Source of the DNA: Epiperipatus broadwayi
Lineage: Eukaryota; Onychophora; Udeonychophora; Euonychophora; Peripatidae
Assembly (NCBI GenBank): GCA_028023455.1
Contig: JAQFVV010000036.1
Span: 4,711,576 to 4,775,575, forward strand
DNA length: 64,000 nt
Direction of reading: 5' to 3'
Under the pieces are notes generated by a model. It saw only the letters and a program-made list of their open reading frames with translations. It was not told the origin of the DNA and made no database searches. This document shows, in pieces, positions 10,273 through 23,400 of this stretch. The position numbers and the translations under genes are program-made. Each line of letters begins with the position of its first letter. Position 1 is the stretch's first letter.

Positions 10273-13200
10273 CGCTAAAATGTGTCAAAAGATGTATTTT
10301 ACTCTCAAACGGAGGGTGGTGTAATGTATCACTATTCAGCATTACATGTCTATAATTTTTATTTTAAAAAAATTAAGAAAAAAATAAATTATAAGTGTCT
10401 TAATGATGTTTTTAAACAAAAAATTAAAAAATAAAAATACTGTGTCATATTTTTCTTTTAGAATAAAACTTCTAGGCAGGAGAGGGGAGAAATGTATAAT
10501 AAAATTAAAGAAAAGTTTTTTTTCTCTCTCTCCCTTTGTAAAGAAACATTTATAGCGTATAAAATAAGAAAATGTGAAATCAAACTAAAATTTAGTCTGT
10601 AAAAATAAAATGTTTGTAAAACTTTGAAAAATATATGTAATTAGTTTATAAGATTTCAGATTGATAATAAAATTAAAATCAATAGTTGAATTAATTAAAA
10701 AACTGTAAAGTGTCTTATTGAGACAGCTTAGATGAATGCTGAGTAAGGGATTAAGATAACTAGAAATATAAAATTAATTAAAAGACATTTCTAGTTAAGA
10801 TCGAAATTAAAAAAATAATGATAAGAAATTAAAATAATAGGAAAGAAAAAAGTATATAAAATCACTCTCTCTATTATTATTCAGTCTAGTTTGTGGTATA
10901 GTCTGGTTTGTCATTAATACAGTCAAGGCTGCAATCTGTAATTAGTTCGCATTGCTATTAGTCCAGAGTTGGGATTCTTTCTAAAGAATGCAGAGTTTCA
11001 ATGAGAATCCAATAACCAGAGATCTAGATATTCAGAACTGTAAATGCAGTAAGTAATGAGCCAATCAATTACTGCTGCAGAGAATCTTATTGCACAAGAT
11101 AGAAAACTAGCAGCATGCATGATAGATGTTCAGATGTATTAAACTGGGCTTCAGGCCCCAAAAAACCTCTGCAAGTCAACTATTCCACCTGTAACAAATG
11201 TTGGTAACTGATGCCAAAATCAGAAAATGGATGATACTGCTATTCTCTGTCTGTCTCCCCCATTGCTGAGTCACAGAATGGAGGCAAGTCATGAAGCCAT
11301 CAATAGAGAACCAAAAAGCCAATCGATTGGAAAATGAACACAAACGAAAACCTAGGTAAAGATACTTTAAATAACTAAATATATTTTGATCACTGTCTAT
11401 AGACACTTTGTATTTAAATGAAATAAACTTTGAATAATTACTTATATGTTTTTTATATGTAAATTTCAATATTATTGGGTTATATTACATATGTGTGTGG
11501 TTAAATAAATATTAATGTTTGCTTAATTGTTATTTTGTCTATTTTTTCTTTCTCTCCTGTCACTGCCTCACCGGTAAATTACTGTAAAGTTACTTTATGT
11601 ATTAAGTAAATATGCTGGACAATAAGAGAGTGTGAGTTAGTCATGGGTTATTTCAAGTGCTGGATTATGGGCCTACTGTCCAGGCATGCTAATTATGATT
11701 AGCTGGTGCCTGAAGTTTACCTCTAAACAAATAAAATGCTTTGGATGGTAGGGGTTTGAATCTAGCAGTCGAGGTGGGCCATGTTCTGGAAATGTGATCA
11801 TGTTATACTTTGCATAGCTCGGTCTGACCGTGGGTATCGTTGATGCTTCAGCTATCGATGATATTCTCCCCTCTGCTTAAAGGGCCGATCCGTTCACTTA
11901 ATATTAAAAAAATATAAAAATTAAAGTTATGTTAAATCGGGTTTAAACCCAAACAACAGGTTCTTTTAAACGGACTCGGTTCAGTATATAAGGGTAAATT
12001 TAAATGGAAGTATCCACTTTCCTCGAATCATTAATAAACAATAGCATATGTTAATAAGTATTAATTAATAAAATAATAGCCATCTAGTTCAAGTTTTGAA
12101 ATATTTAAGTGAAGATTTATTGTATTTTTAAAAAGTGAGTATGCTAAATATTCAAAACTTTAAAGAATAGGTAGCAACCCTATTTTTTATTACTATTTAT
12201 TAACATAGTATTGTTTATTAGTGGCTGAAAAAAATTAGCTACACCCAATTAAATTTGCATATATCGATCGCTTTATATATATATATTATTTATATACACA
12301 CATATATATATAATCTATTTCGTGATTATGCCATTTACAGATGATTACTACGGATTTTATATAAATATCAAGTGACTGATTTTATTGCCTACTTTGTCTA
12401 AAAGAATGACTAATTTAATCATGTCTTTTCTCTAAATGGCGCAATCTGTTAATGACTGAAACATTATTTTTGAACGTGCGGATGTGTAGATAATTTTTAG
12501 GCAATTAATTGGAAACTAATAATAAAGAAGTATTTGCGTTAGCATTCAAACCGTGAACTGTACTATATTGCTTAATCAATATTGAGGTAAAACTTGTTAT
12601 TAATATTCTCATAATAAAAACAATTTTTATTAATAGTTTTTAAAATACATAAAAATATAATATCCTTACTACTTTTAAATCATCAATGTAATGAAAATGA
12701 AAATATTATATTTCACATTTAATTAAGAGAATCTCAAACAACTATTGGCTTTTAAATATAACATAAAGATGAAAAATACATTTTTCGTTTGTTTCAACAA
12801 AAAAATATCTATTATAAAACATCTGATAAGAATATCTAAAATATGATCATATAACACTTTAAAATCCAAATAAATATTTATTTTTTAAATCATTTATTTA
12901 CAAAATTTATAAAACATTAGAACATATAACAGTACTTTATCATTATCTTTATTGTGACGTATTGATTATACTACTTATAATAAGGGAATCGAATGGCTGA
13001 GGAAATTATAATAGGTTCGATCCCTGGTGGTGACGGACATGAGCAAACCGTAGACTTTGAAGCATAGATTTATATTACCATCATCATCAATAGTGTTCTA
13101 TTTTATGGACAGGGACAGGGAGTCGTCACATCATCATATTCATAAAATCATATTGATATCAATCAATCAATCATAGAATGGTATATAATCACAGTCTTGT

Positions 13201-13494
13201 TTTAACTCTCAAATTCGCTACTTTATCATCGCAATAAATTATATAAGACCCCACATTTAATTATAGTTTACCTCCTTAACACACACGTGTGTGTATGTAA
13301 ATACATGAAGTAAAATATATTTCAAAAATTGTATCCACTTTTTAATTATTGTAAGGCATATCTAAAAATTTATAAATATGTAAATCACTACGTTTATAAA
13401 AATTAAGACGAACTTTATATATTGATACGTTTTTTTTTTTTTTGTTAATAATTATTGACAGTAGATACCTTTAAAATAATTTTATTGAAACTTA
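10265..13494. other. Non-coding stretch with possible SINE relics
   Basis: No coding region is supported. Two spots resemble tRNA-derived repeats by box B-like words: GGGGTTTGAATCTAGCAG near 11750 and GGTTCGATCCCTGG near 13015 (preceded by ATGGCTGAGG). Neither folds convincingly by eye. Confidence 0.4.
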
Positions 13495-14055
13495 GAGAGT
13501 GGTGGGTCATGTGAAAGTCTGTACTCATACCCTGTCTATTACATATATAGACACAGGTATATATAAGCCTGTGTATTTCACCTATTACATATTAAAGATG
13601 TCTGCCTATCCCTTGTATATGTATTTAATGGATTATGTCCTGTACATGAGGGGTCAGCTTGGGTCAACATGGGTGTGACAATAATCTCGGCCTCAGGGTG
13701 GCCTTTGAGCGTTCCATCATCAGATTTTCAATTGGATGGACGGTTGAAGAGTTGGAGTGTGGAGTAGATTGAAGCCTGTCCATTAAAGTAGGAGGATTTG
13801 CTATCTTAATATATATCTGAGCACTTGTGGCATATATGTGTAGAGATGGTAATCTGGACCAACTGATGATTGCTGGTTTAGCATGAAATACGTATATTGG
13901 TGATTATTTATCTTTTCAACATATGTGTGTTAAAGTGTATCAGTGTTATGAGATAGTGTGGAGAGTGGTGGGTCATGTGAAAGTCTGTACTCATACCCTG
14001 TCTATTACATATATAGACACAGGTATATATAAGCCTGTGTATTTCAGCTATTACA
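13495..14055 (+). mobile_element. Solitary hammerhead-repeat element (1.2 units, terminal direct repeats)
   Basis: The same repeat family as the 2.7-5.5 kb array, but diverged. One 466-bp unit is followed by 95 bp of the next, so 13495-13589 is repeated at 13961-14055. Terminal redundancy of this kind is what one expects if RNA multimers or circles with ribozymes are reverse transcribed. No RT coding sequence is adjacent, so this copy resembles a non-autonomous retrozyme-type element. Confidence 0.8.
13848..13912 (+). ncRNA. Hammerhead ribozyme motif (solitary element)
   Basis: The core is identical to the copy at 5296-5360 over the whole CTGATGA to TTTATC interval, although the surrounding unit has many substitutions and indels. 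The only change within the motif is in the outer stem I strand (GGTAA for GATAA, still able to pair as G-U). Predicted cleavage lies between 13896 and 13897. Local conservation against diverged flanks supports a selected RNA function. Confidence 0.8.
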
Positions 14056-14507
14056 AGTCAAAAGAAAATTAAGTACTAACAAATTATTGTTATGATGAAT
14101 AATTATTATTGTCAGAGTAAAACTATTGCTTAATTGCAGAACTTACCTTTAGCAGAAAACTTTATATATATATATTGTAGAGGACTGAATAATAAATAGT
14201 TAAATAATGAGTCTATATCAGTTATTTGGAAATTTTTCCAAAAATAAACGTTAATTAAATCTCAAGTAAGCATGGTCTTTTATTCTCCATTAAAATAAAG
14301 CTATTTTAAAATTGAGAAAACTTCTCCCACTCTTATTTAGACATAGACAATTTTAAAATTCACCTCATGATAAAGAACTTTTATTTTCTTGCACTCTCAA
14401 GGAACGAGGTTATTTTGTATTATATATTACAACATGCTATATCATTAGTGGAACACACAATTATATCTGACTGCTGAAATATAATAAATATTTGAAAGAA
14501 GTATTAC

Positions 14508-14609
14508 GCATTCTTGAATTGAGATAACAAGAAAGTGAATGGTATGTCCCTGTAAATTGCATTCTTGAATTGAGATAACAAGAAAGTGAATGGTATGTCC
14601 CTGTAAATT
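14508..14609. repeat. 51-bp tandem duplication
   Basis: Two perfect adjacent copies beginning GCATTCTTGAATTGAGATAA; a local duplication with no coding meaning. Confidence 0.9.
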
Positions 14610-15057
14610 GCAGATGTTATTATTATTAAGTATCAATTAGTCAATTCCAAGATTTATCCATATAAAATTATTAACCTTGCACGATTAAATACGACCTCAC
14701 AATATGACTTCGCTTAAGTAAAGAGATAAAAAGAGTGGGAAATAACAGTATTTGGATAAAAAATATTAAGGATCAAAAACACAATAAATTTTTAAATCAA
14801 ACCGAATAATTCTTATATAAAGTCCTATGGGAAAAGTAAATTCTTATTATCATAAAACTGCTGCAGATCTCAATAGATAATCTTTCAATATAATGAATAT
14901 AATAATTGGGGATGAGTGAGGAAAATATTACATCTTAGAATATTGTGATGAAATGTCTAGCAATGAAAAGGTTTGTCTCAGATTTAACTTGCGGATTAAA
15001 GTGATCCCCTTAAAGTCTTGTTACCAGTATTCGGTATTTCTAGAAATATTGTTTTCA

Positions 15058-15306
15058 TCATCATCATCATCATCAACCATTATCAATCCACTGCAGGATG
15101 AAGGTCTCTCCAAGTTTAATCCATCTTCTCCGATCTTTAGCTTCTCTTCTCCACAACACCCCTGCACATTTTTTTATTTCATCCATCCATCTCACATGTG
15201 GTCTCTTTCTGGGTCTTTTACAATCTCTTGGAATCCAGTTGAAAATTTCAATTGTCCATCTATTATCATCTCTTCTAGCAATATGTCCAGCCCAACTCTT
15301 ATTTAC
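15058..15306 (-). pseudogene. RTE-family LINE, 3' end with (TCA)n tail (copy 1)
   Basis: Starts with ATCATCATCATC on the plus strand, then ~240 bp nearly identical to the C-terminal coding end of the RTE copy at 31437-31935 (minus strand). Translation there ends ...FILKWIDNG. It is a 5'-truncated insertion; the (TGA)n-type tail on the coding strand is typical of RTE elements. Confidence 0.8.
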
Positions 15307-16729
15307 TGAAAAATACTAAAAAAGTTGTGTATCTTATCTACAAAAATGAAACAGGTAATATTGTTAATTAATGAAAAATGAAAATCTGAATTCAGTTAAA
15401 TATAAAAATATATATAAATAAGATGTGTTTGTTGTTCCAGAAAATAATATTTTACTCTGATTAACTGCATGCATAATTGATTATGGAAACGAAAAATAAT
15501 ACATAAAAAAAAAAAAACGAATGGGATGTTCATTTTTAAAATCATATGCACTGCAACTTTGGACATAACAAAAGTATTAGAGAAAGATTCAATGAAACCA
15601 TCATACTAGTAAAGGATTCAACTAAGAGACAAAGGTTTCAACAAGAAAATTCATGTCAGCTATCACTGATACTTGACTACAGTTTTCTTGTTGATAAAAA
15701 GACTTCATGAATATAAAGAAAGAGATGAGAAGTAATCTTTTTTGAATCACAGATAAAAATAAAAGTAAAAAAGGATCTTACAATTTAGTAGCTTCAGTCA
15801 AAATATCAAAGGACTAATTATGAGTTTACATACCAGTGTTAAAATAACATAAACATAAAAATAAAGAGAACTGTTAATTACTTAATGAAAACGTTTGAAG
15901 TTAAAGTGACAAATACATGCTATGAGACTACCAATATATAAAATGTAAAGAATATCAATCCAAAAGATTAGAAATAAGTTAAAAGAAAAGTACTATTTGA
16001 CTGTCAGAAATGAATGCCTATCATGGAAAAAAGTAAAATAAAAACAAATTATTGAATCGGGACAAAATAACATTATTATCAATGAACAATTGTTATTGAT
16101 TTTATTTTATTTTTATTTTTTGTAAGAGAGATAGTATAATATATACATCAAGTGAGTAACAACTTTAATACATTTTTATAGGATTTTTTACTCAAAACAA
16201 ATTTCGTTTTTTACTCCAGATAAGTCAAACATAAGCTTTTTTCTGGATCTTTTATAAATTTTTAGGTTAAATTTCCAACTCTAATTATCGTATTTATACA
16301 GCTACATTTTATTCCTTTAATTATTTCAATAATAATATCGATATCTAATATGATCTCTTATCCATATTTAGTGTTGCTTGCATTTTTTTTTTGTGTGGAA
16401 TAAAATCTATTGTTCTTTCATTAAGGATCTGAGCTTTTGATCATAATAAGAATTAATAAAACTAGAATATTTAAATATTTTTGTTTCAAACACACAGACA
16501 TATTTTTTAAATATTAAATTATTTCTACCTAAATACATGATTAAATATCTGTGATTAATTTTATCTATTTTGTTTCCACCTATATTAAAAATCTAATTAA
16601 GTTATTTATATTTTTTAATTGCTTCTAATTCACCATTATTAATTTTTGTTTTTTCTTTGTTGAAAAATTATATGTCATTATAATTATCTTCTTCACTATT
16701 AATTTTACATCGACTCTGGTATTATTTGT
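15307..16729. other. A/T-rich non-coding stretch
   Basis: No gene or known repeat recognised. Confidence 0.5.
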
Positions 16730-16875
16730 CAGAATTTGCAATCTTTTTTTTTTCATATGTCATAGTATCGGCAGGGAGGCGAACCTGCAACAACCGTCTG
16801 CAACCAGCTGCTTGCTTGTAAGGCGGTTGCGCTAACCTCTCGGATAACAATGCTTGACAGAATTTGCAATCTTTT
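16730..16875 (-). mobile_element. Tiny tRNA-like retroposon with 18-bp target-site duplication
   Basis: CAGAATTTGCAATCTTTT occurs at 16730-16747 and 16858-16875. The ~110 bp between, read on the minus strand, begins with a tRNA-like segment (AGAGGTTAGCGCAACCGCC as D-arm/box A region, CTTACAA as possible anticodon loop, GCAGGTTCGCCTCCCTGC as T-arm/box B), then a short spacer and a run of ten A (16744-16753 as T on plus) at its 3' end. This is the layout of a LINE-mobilised SINE or processed tRNA pseudogene. The anticodon stem pairs poorly, so it is not a working tRNA. Confidence 0.7.
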
Positions 16876-19800
16876 CAGTTGATTTAAAGTTTTAGTAAAA
16901 CATTTTATATTGCAGCTAAATGTACACAAATAATTTTTCCCCACTACTTTTGATTTACATTTTAATCCACCAAAAATACTTTCTCAAACAGACAAAGTTT
17001 TTATTTTTTAATATACAATAACTCGGTTTTACAGCCTTATGAGGATTACTCTTATTAGCGTATATTGCAATCTAATCATTGCAATTGCTTTTCAATAAGT
17101 TTTTTTTTTTTAATTAGATTGGTTTCATGTTTTAAGACTTTAAAATATTACACAAGAAAACAATTTTTAGAGACAAATTTCTTACTGTAATTTAAATATA
17201 AAATGCAATACCACATCTTTTGTAATATCTTTTTAACATCATATCAATATGATCATTATCTACTTTAAAATTCATGTTAATCTTTTGAATGGTTAAAATT
17301 AAAACATATATTGTAATAATCTTAAGAAACATTTTGTGTAAAATGTATATAATTGCGATAAAACTGTTATTTCCAATATTTTTTTACCTTTCTTAATTAA
17401 TAATTATCATTATCACAATCCTTTAATTATCTTTAACATATTTATCATTTGTACTTACAATATATTGGAGATCATTAGTCTCTTCCACATGCATGTAGTC
17501 ATGTATATCCGTCATATAGCATAAAGTCATTAGGTATAAAAAGCTTGAAAATCCATTCTAATTAAGTTCTGTATAGTGTACCGGTCCCAACAACAATAAC
17601 AAGACCGAATCCTCAAAGTCAGATTTAAACTCAGTTGAACCAAACTGAATTCAAACCCAACTCACGAGCTCAGATCAAATCATTGGATGACATATGTCGA
17701 CGGTACATGACTATGCACCAAGAAACTAGCTCAATGGATGATGATGATCTCTGAGACCCCTGGTCTGACTCTAATAATGTATAATAAAATAACTAAGGAT
17801 ATTTATAAGTCAATTCATATATGTATGTTCGGGTTACCAATACAGACGGTGAGCATTAGTATTAAAATAATTATTGAATAATAAAGAAAGTTAAAAACCA
17901 AATGTGTTTATAAAATGTTTAAAAATTATAAATATTTTGTTCAACTTTTATGATTAAGATTATATAGATTACCTCTAGTCTTTAAACGGAATTTATATTT
18001 TACAATAAGAATGGCAGTCGTTGTTATATACCAATAACTATTACGCAATATTATAGGAGGATTATATATGTCTATGCCCCGACAAGTAAATAAAGGTAGA
18101 TAAAGGTATTTGGCTTTGACAGAAATTATTATTCTAATTCTAAAAGAAGGAATGTGAGATTCATTTTCACATTCGTAAATCAATTCACAAAGAGCAAGAT
18201 AAGTATTTAGGGCATAACTTTAATATTTAATAGAAAATTTACTTAATTATAAATTAATATGAAATTGTTCGACTTTAATAAAATCAATTCATCACAATTT
18301 ACGAGGATGAGAGCGGGCTTTACTGGAACTGAGAAGTAAATGGTACTGACGTCTTATGAGCTATAAAAATGAATATGAAAGATAGTGGCTTGTCGGTGAT
18401 TTAAGTAGGAGTGTGGCTTGTGTTACAAGTCTTTCTGCCCTATCGAGGAGATGTGGAACACAGGGAAAGTCAGGCCGAGTCATAGCCACGAACCTTTGGT
18501 GTTCCAATATACGATGAGTGAGGGAGAAAGTGTTTTCTTCCTATTTATTAAAATAACATGAAGATCATCGATGACAAGCTTATGAAGCATGGCTCGCATG
18601 GCTTGCATCAGTAATGTTCGGAAAATGATGACTTGATAGTCATCTTGGTGAAGTAATAAAACCCATTTTATATAAAGCATACTCTGCGTAATGACCTGAT
18701 CAAGTTGAATTAAAGTCAAATGTACTTTAACTAAAAGTATTTAACACAATTATAAAATTATGCTATTATACCCTAAATATCATGCCCTCCCTGAATATTA
18801 ATAGCAAGTATAAAATTTGAATTAGAATATATTCATTTACTTTTCTTTATCGACCTTTAATAAAATATTTTAACATTATTAATGTGAATAAATAAATATT
18901 ATGAACTCAATAAAGTAGCTGGGAGCATATGTTAAAAAATAAGCTAATAATTTATTATTAGCCATTATTAAAAATAACAAAAATTGTATAAATCCTTCAA
19001 CTCAACAATTAATAGAACCATCTTAAATTAGTTCCAATGGGCAAAAATTACTATCAAACTTGACATATAATCAAAAATAAATGATATTAATAATCATCTA
19101 GAAAATATATAATGGCAAATATATAATAAGGTTAGATAAACGGACCGCCATTGTAAGAAAAGAAAGTTAACAAATATTAAATTTAAAGACTAGAGATTAA
19201 GATAAGGAATTACTACATAATTTAAGATAGCATAAATAAAAAGAAAATTTTACAGTAGATGGTGTAAAAGATGTTTTAATTTAAAGTTCAGAACTGGCCA
19301 GAAAGTTGCAGTTCAAAAGGAAAGATTTTATCCATCCTTCCATGGCTTGTTCCTTAGTGTACACAGTAGAGTCTGGTTTGGTTGAAACATAGGCGCTCAT
19401 TTTGTAAATTATTTGAATATTATTTTGATTGATTCTTTCAGGTTTAGTGTGGAAAGATTTAGTTTTGCAGCTACATTGAAGATCTTCTGGTGACTTTGGG
19501 CCCAGCAGTCAGACTCCCGAAGTTTAGCCCCTCACCATGATGGAGACACTAAAAAGATTTTTAATTTAAGAAGCAGGTAGCTTCTAGTAGCACTTATTTC
19601 AAAACAAATATGGCTTCTGCCTCTCCAAACTTTTCTGGGCTATTTATACCATCCTCTGGTTTCCTGCCCACTCTGAATCTAGATGCCTTCAGGCCAAAGC
19701 TTTTTACATTATCAAAGTTACAAATTTTGTTAATTGATTTTAGATACATTCCCTCGATAAGACTTTCAAACTCATTAACTTTGAATTCATTTTCTAATTA

Positions 19801-20312
19801 GAAAATGAATTTGTAAATCTGAAAAACAATTTTAATTAAGAACCATCCTTACATTTTAAATTATTATTTTTACTAATTGATAAAAAATTCCCCATTGTTT
19901 TTGGGAAAGGACGATCTGAAAGCTTATCAAAAGAATGTAGCTTTTAATCAATAAAATTTGAACAAACTGTTTAAAAGTAAAATAAACATTCTGACGCAAT
20001 GAAACTTTATAACGAATATATATATTTAAATATTTATAAATATATATGCACAATCCATGCAGTTTTCATGAATAATTTTATCAGGAATTTATTAATGACA
20101 TTGATTAGTTTAAATATTAAACTAATTGGTTTTAACACACATTTATATAATACTGTTTTTTAAGGAAACTAGCATGTATTGAACGTATAAAGCCCCATTG
20201 CATTCGGAAATTCATGGTTAGTAGTAGAGTTTGAAGTGGGCTTCATGTGAGATATCATGAAGCTAGGATCAAACTTAGATCTGACTGCTTCAATAGACAA
20301 TATAAATTAACC
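16876..20312. other. Non-coding stretch with one SINE-like relic
   Basis: No exon could be supported. 17590-17760 (minus) carries the diverged second copy of the SINE-like repeat seen at 8875-9010. At 19784-19811 there is a perfect 28-bp palindrome. Minus-strand frames at 17941-18183 and 18480-18719 were inspected and not recognised. Confidence 0.45.
17590..17760 (-). mobile_element. SINE-like dispersed repeat (copy 2)
   Basis: The minus strand reads GATTTGATCTGAGCTCGTGA then GGGTTTGAATTCAG, matching the copy at 8875-9010 with substitutions. Confidence 0.4.
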
Positions 20313-20492
20313 TTGATAATGGCGGTCGCTAGTCTGTCGATTGTAATGCAAAATAATACATGGTTTGTACCCAAAAATATTATATTATCTACATCATATA
20401 ATGATGAAAACATTAAATATAATAATATTATATATATATATTTAATGTTTTCATGGTAATGATGTAGATAAAATAATATTTTTGGGTACAAA
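20313..20492. mobile_element. Foldback element (family A), small copy
   Basis: The left part (TTAACCTTGATAATGGCGGT ... ATTGTAATGCAAAATAATAC) matches the arms of the larger foldback at 26913-27316. It is followed by a near-perfect hairpin: 20364-20421 pairs with 20438-20492 (TTTGTACCCAAAAATA with TATTTTTGGGTACAAA). No coding sequence. Confidence 0.65.
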
Positions 20493-23400
20493 TCAAATTA
20501 ACACTAGGCTTTACAACTTGGAAGCAATTTATTTTAAATGAAAATGTATACTTTTGCAGCCTTTGTTAAGATGTCATCTTTTTATTTGTGAAAACATAAA
20601 AAATGCTAATAATTTATTCATAACATATAATTTAATCTCAGACACACAAACACACAATGTAAAACTAATTATTTTAGTATAAATTCACACAATAAATAAG
20701 TGTATACAAAAATAACTAAATTCATCTATAAATAATTTCCTTCTTTTGTGAGCTAACATAATAAATGCCTGTTAATGAAAACATACAGAGAAAAAGTACT
20801 TTTTTTAATTATTAATCAGCTTTATTGCTGTCTAGCATGCTTTTGATATAACTTGTATATCATATATATGGCTTATAGTAATATTACTAAAAGTAACTTA
20901 ATTACTAATATAATAAATGGTTGCACTGACTTATTAAGTTTTTTTTCTATTTTTATTTATTAAGTTTTGAAAAGAATTGATCTTACCATGATATGTGTAT
21001 ATATATTTTATTATTTATCAATATGGAATTAAATCCTGTCATGTCTCTTATATCTCCAATTTGTTCAAGTTAAGTGTACAGTTTCCATCAGTGAAAGATG
21101 CACATATGATTCAGAGGCATAGATCATTGTAATTTATCCATACTAGGTTCAAGCTCCAGGTACTTTTCAGGATATTATTATATAATTATGGTGGACCAGT
21201 GCACATTTAAATTAATCAGCAATGCATTTTCTGTGGCTTCATTAAAAATAATAATATATGAATTAAGAGATTATATTTTTTTATAATGATGATTTATATT
21301 TAATAAATCATTGTTTTCCAACATGGTAATGTATATCTCAGTCCCATAGTTCTCAAAGCAAAAAGTTTCTCCTGAATTTAATATTATGTCTCCACAGACA
21401 GGTTTTCCTGCCATTATTTTCAATAATTAGATATATACTGATTTTTTTTAATTCTCCAGTTCAGTACTAAAAAGTGCATGCCCCTCCTTTTAATTATTTT
21501 AAAAAAATTTTCACATTTTCCTTTTTAACATTTCTGCTTTTAATTAAAAATACATAATAGATTACTGATTTGCTTGCTTATTACTAATTACTATTACATA
21601 TTGGATTTGTAGATTCATTTTGTTTTGTTATCTAGAAATGCAATCAGTTAAGTATTTTTTTTAATAAAATAATTATATAAATACATTTCAATCTCTATCC
21701 CCTGAATCAAATTCTTTTATTGACATTTATTTTACTAAAGATTTATAAATTTTAATTGTCTTTAGTTTTTTATTTAATCCAGGTAAGACACTTTTATATA
21801 TATATAATTTTTTCACACACATACACGCACATTCAAAAAATTACTGTAAAATCATTTAACGAATTATTATTAGTAATTTGAAAGCAATTTTGAATAATCC
21901 ATTACAGTCTACTATATTATCTTTGTATTGCTGGATGACCACATTTCTAAGCTTCTATTTCCAGCACTACAATATATATATATATATATATATATATACC
22001 TATAGGATGCCAAGTCCCAACATTATGCTATCCTATGACTTGACCTAGGTAACATTTAAGACTCTTACCATTTTTTTTGCTTATTTTTGGCCATATTAAT
22101 AATTTTGAGACTCTCATATCCTATCAACAACATTGTGTACCCTTTAACATTAAACAAATACAAAAGTATTTATCCAATAGCTTCAGAATACCCAGACACT
22201 CCTTCTTATTATGTATCTACATACTCTCATGACTAACAATAATGATTAAATGAATATAATGAAACATCTATAATTATCGACTTTCCATTAACTAAGAAAG
22301 AAATTATACTATCATGTCATTGTTTACTGAATGTTATTCTTATTACTTCTATAGGATTATAATTAGCAATAATCATAATAATAAATTTGTACTAAGGAGA
22401 TCTCAATAATCATTGATTTTTTTAATTAGTTATTTAATCCACCTATAAAATGTAAGGAGAGATTTTAATGAATTTTATAAGTAATGCATTAATTATGAAA
22501 ATACTTACAATCTGAATTTATAATCAAAATTTTACTTCTGTTTTATATGTATGTTCCCTAATACTTTTTAAACTAATATTATCTACATTGTAATTAGATT
22601 TAATACTTTTAATAATAAATAATTCATAATTTAATTCCTTATACATAAGCATACTTTAGTAATCTGCAATACCATCAATGACTTATGTGATCAAGGCAGC
22701 TTACTGCAAATTAAAATCTTTTTTATAGAAAGGTGTGCTTAGTTGAAGGTTATATTGTTCTGAACTGGATTAATTTCTTATTTCAATCTCAAACTGTACA
22801 ATTTGGGTTCATGTGATGTAGTGGCAATGACTCCCACAAAAGAAATGCAACTCTTAATACTCCAGTTAACTTTCAAAACAACAACTTTAATCATATTATT
22901 TACAAAATATAATAAACATTTTAACTAATATGTAATTTAAAATAACAATGGTAGGAAGGTTATATACCCACTTAATGTAGTAACACTATAAACAATTAAA
23001 ATAATTTATTTTGGAGACTTACAATAAGCAAAAAAAATAATACCTTTTCATATGATAGGATGCTGTTATGTTATATATCTTCATATATTTTATTTTATAT
23101 ATCACAAATAAGGAGGTCTCCACTATCTAATCAGTTTTTCAATTCCTTTGCAATTGTCACCCCATTATAAGTTAGATTTTAACTTATAAAGACAAAATGG
23201 AAAACATTAATTATTGTATTCTTACTTCAATACAATAATCTTATTATAATGCATGAAAGGTCATCTTTTGTGTATTTTTAGATACTATGATATTCATCTT
23301 TTGATCTTTATTTTTAAAAAAAGAACATTATTATAACAACTATAAAATCATCAATTAGTTTTGATCTCAAACTTCATCTTCCTATAGTTTTACACTCAAC

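Noticed and set aside
17941-18183. Minus-strand 80-codon frame as a further POPDC exon
   Set aside because: Superficial hydrophobic similarity only; key Popeye words are absent.
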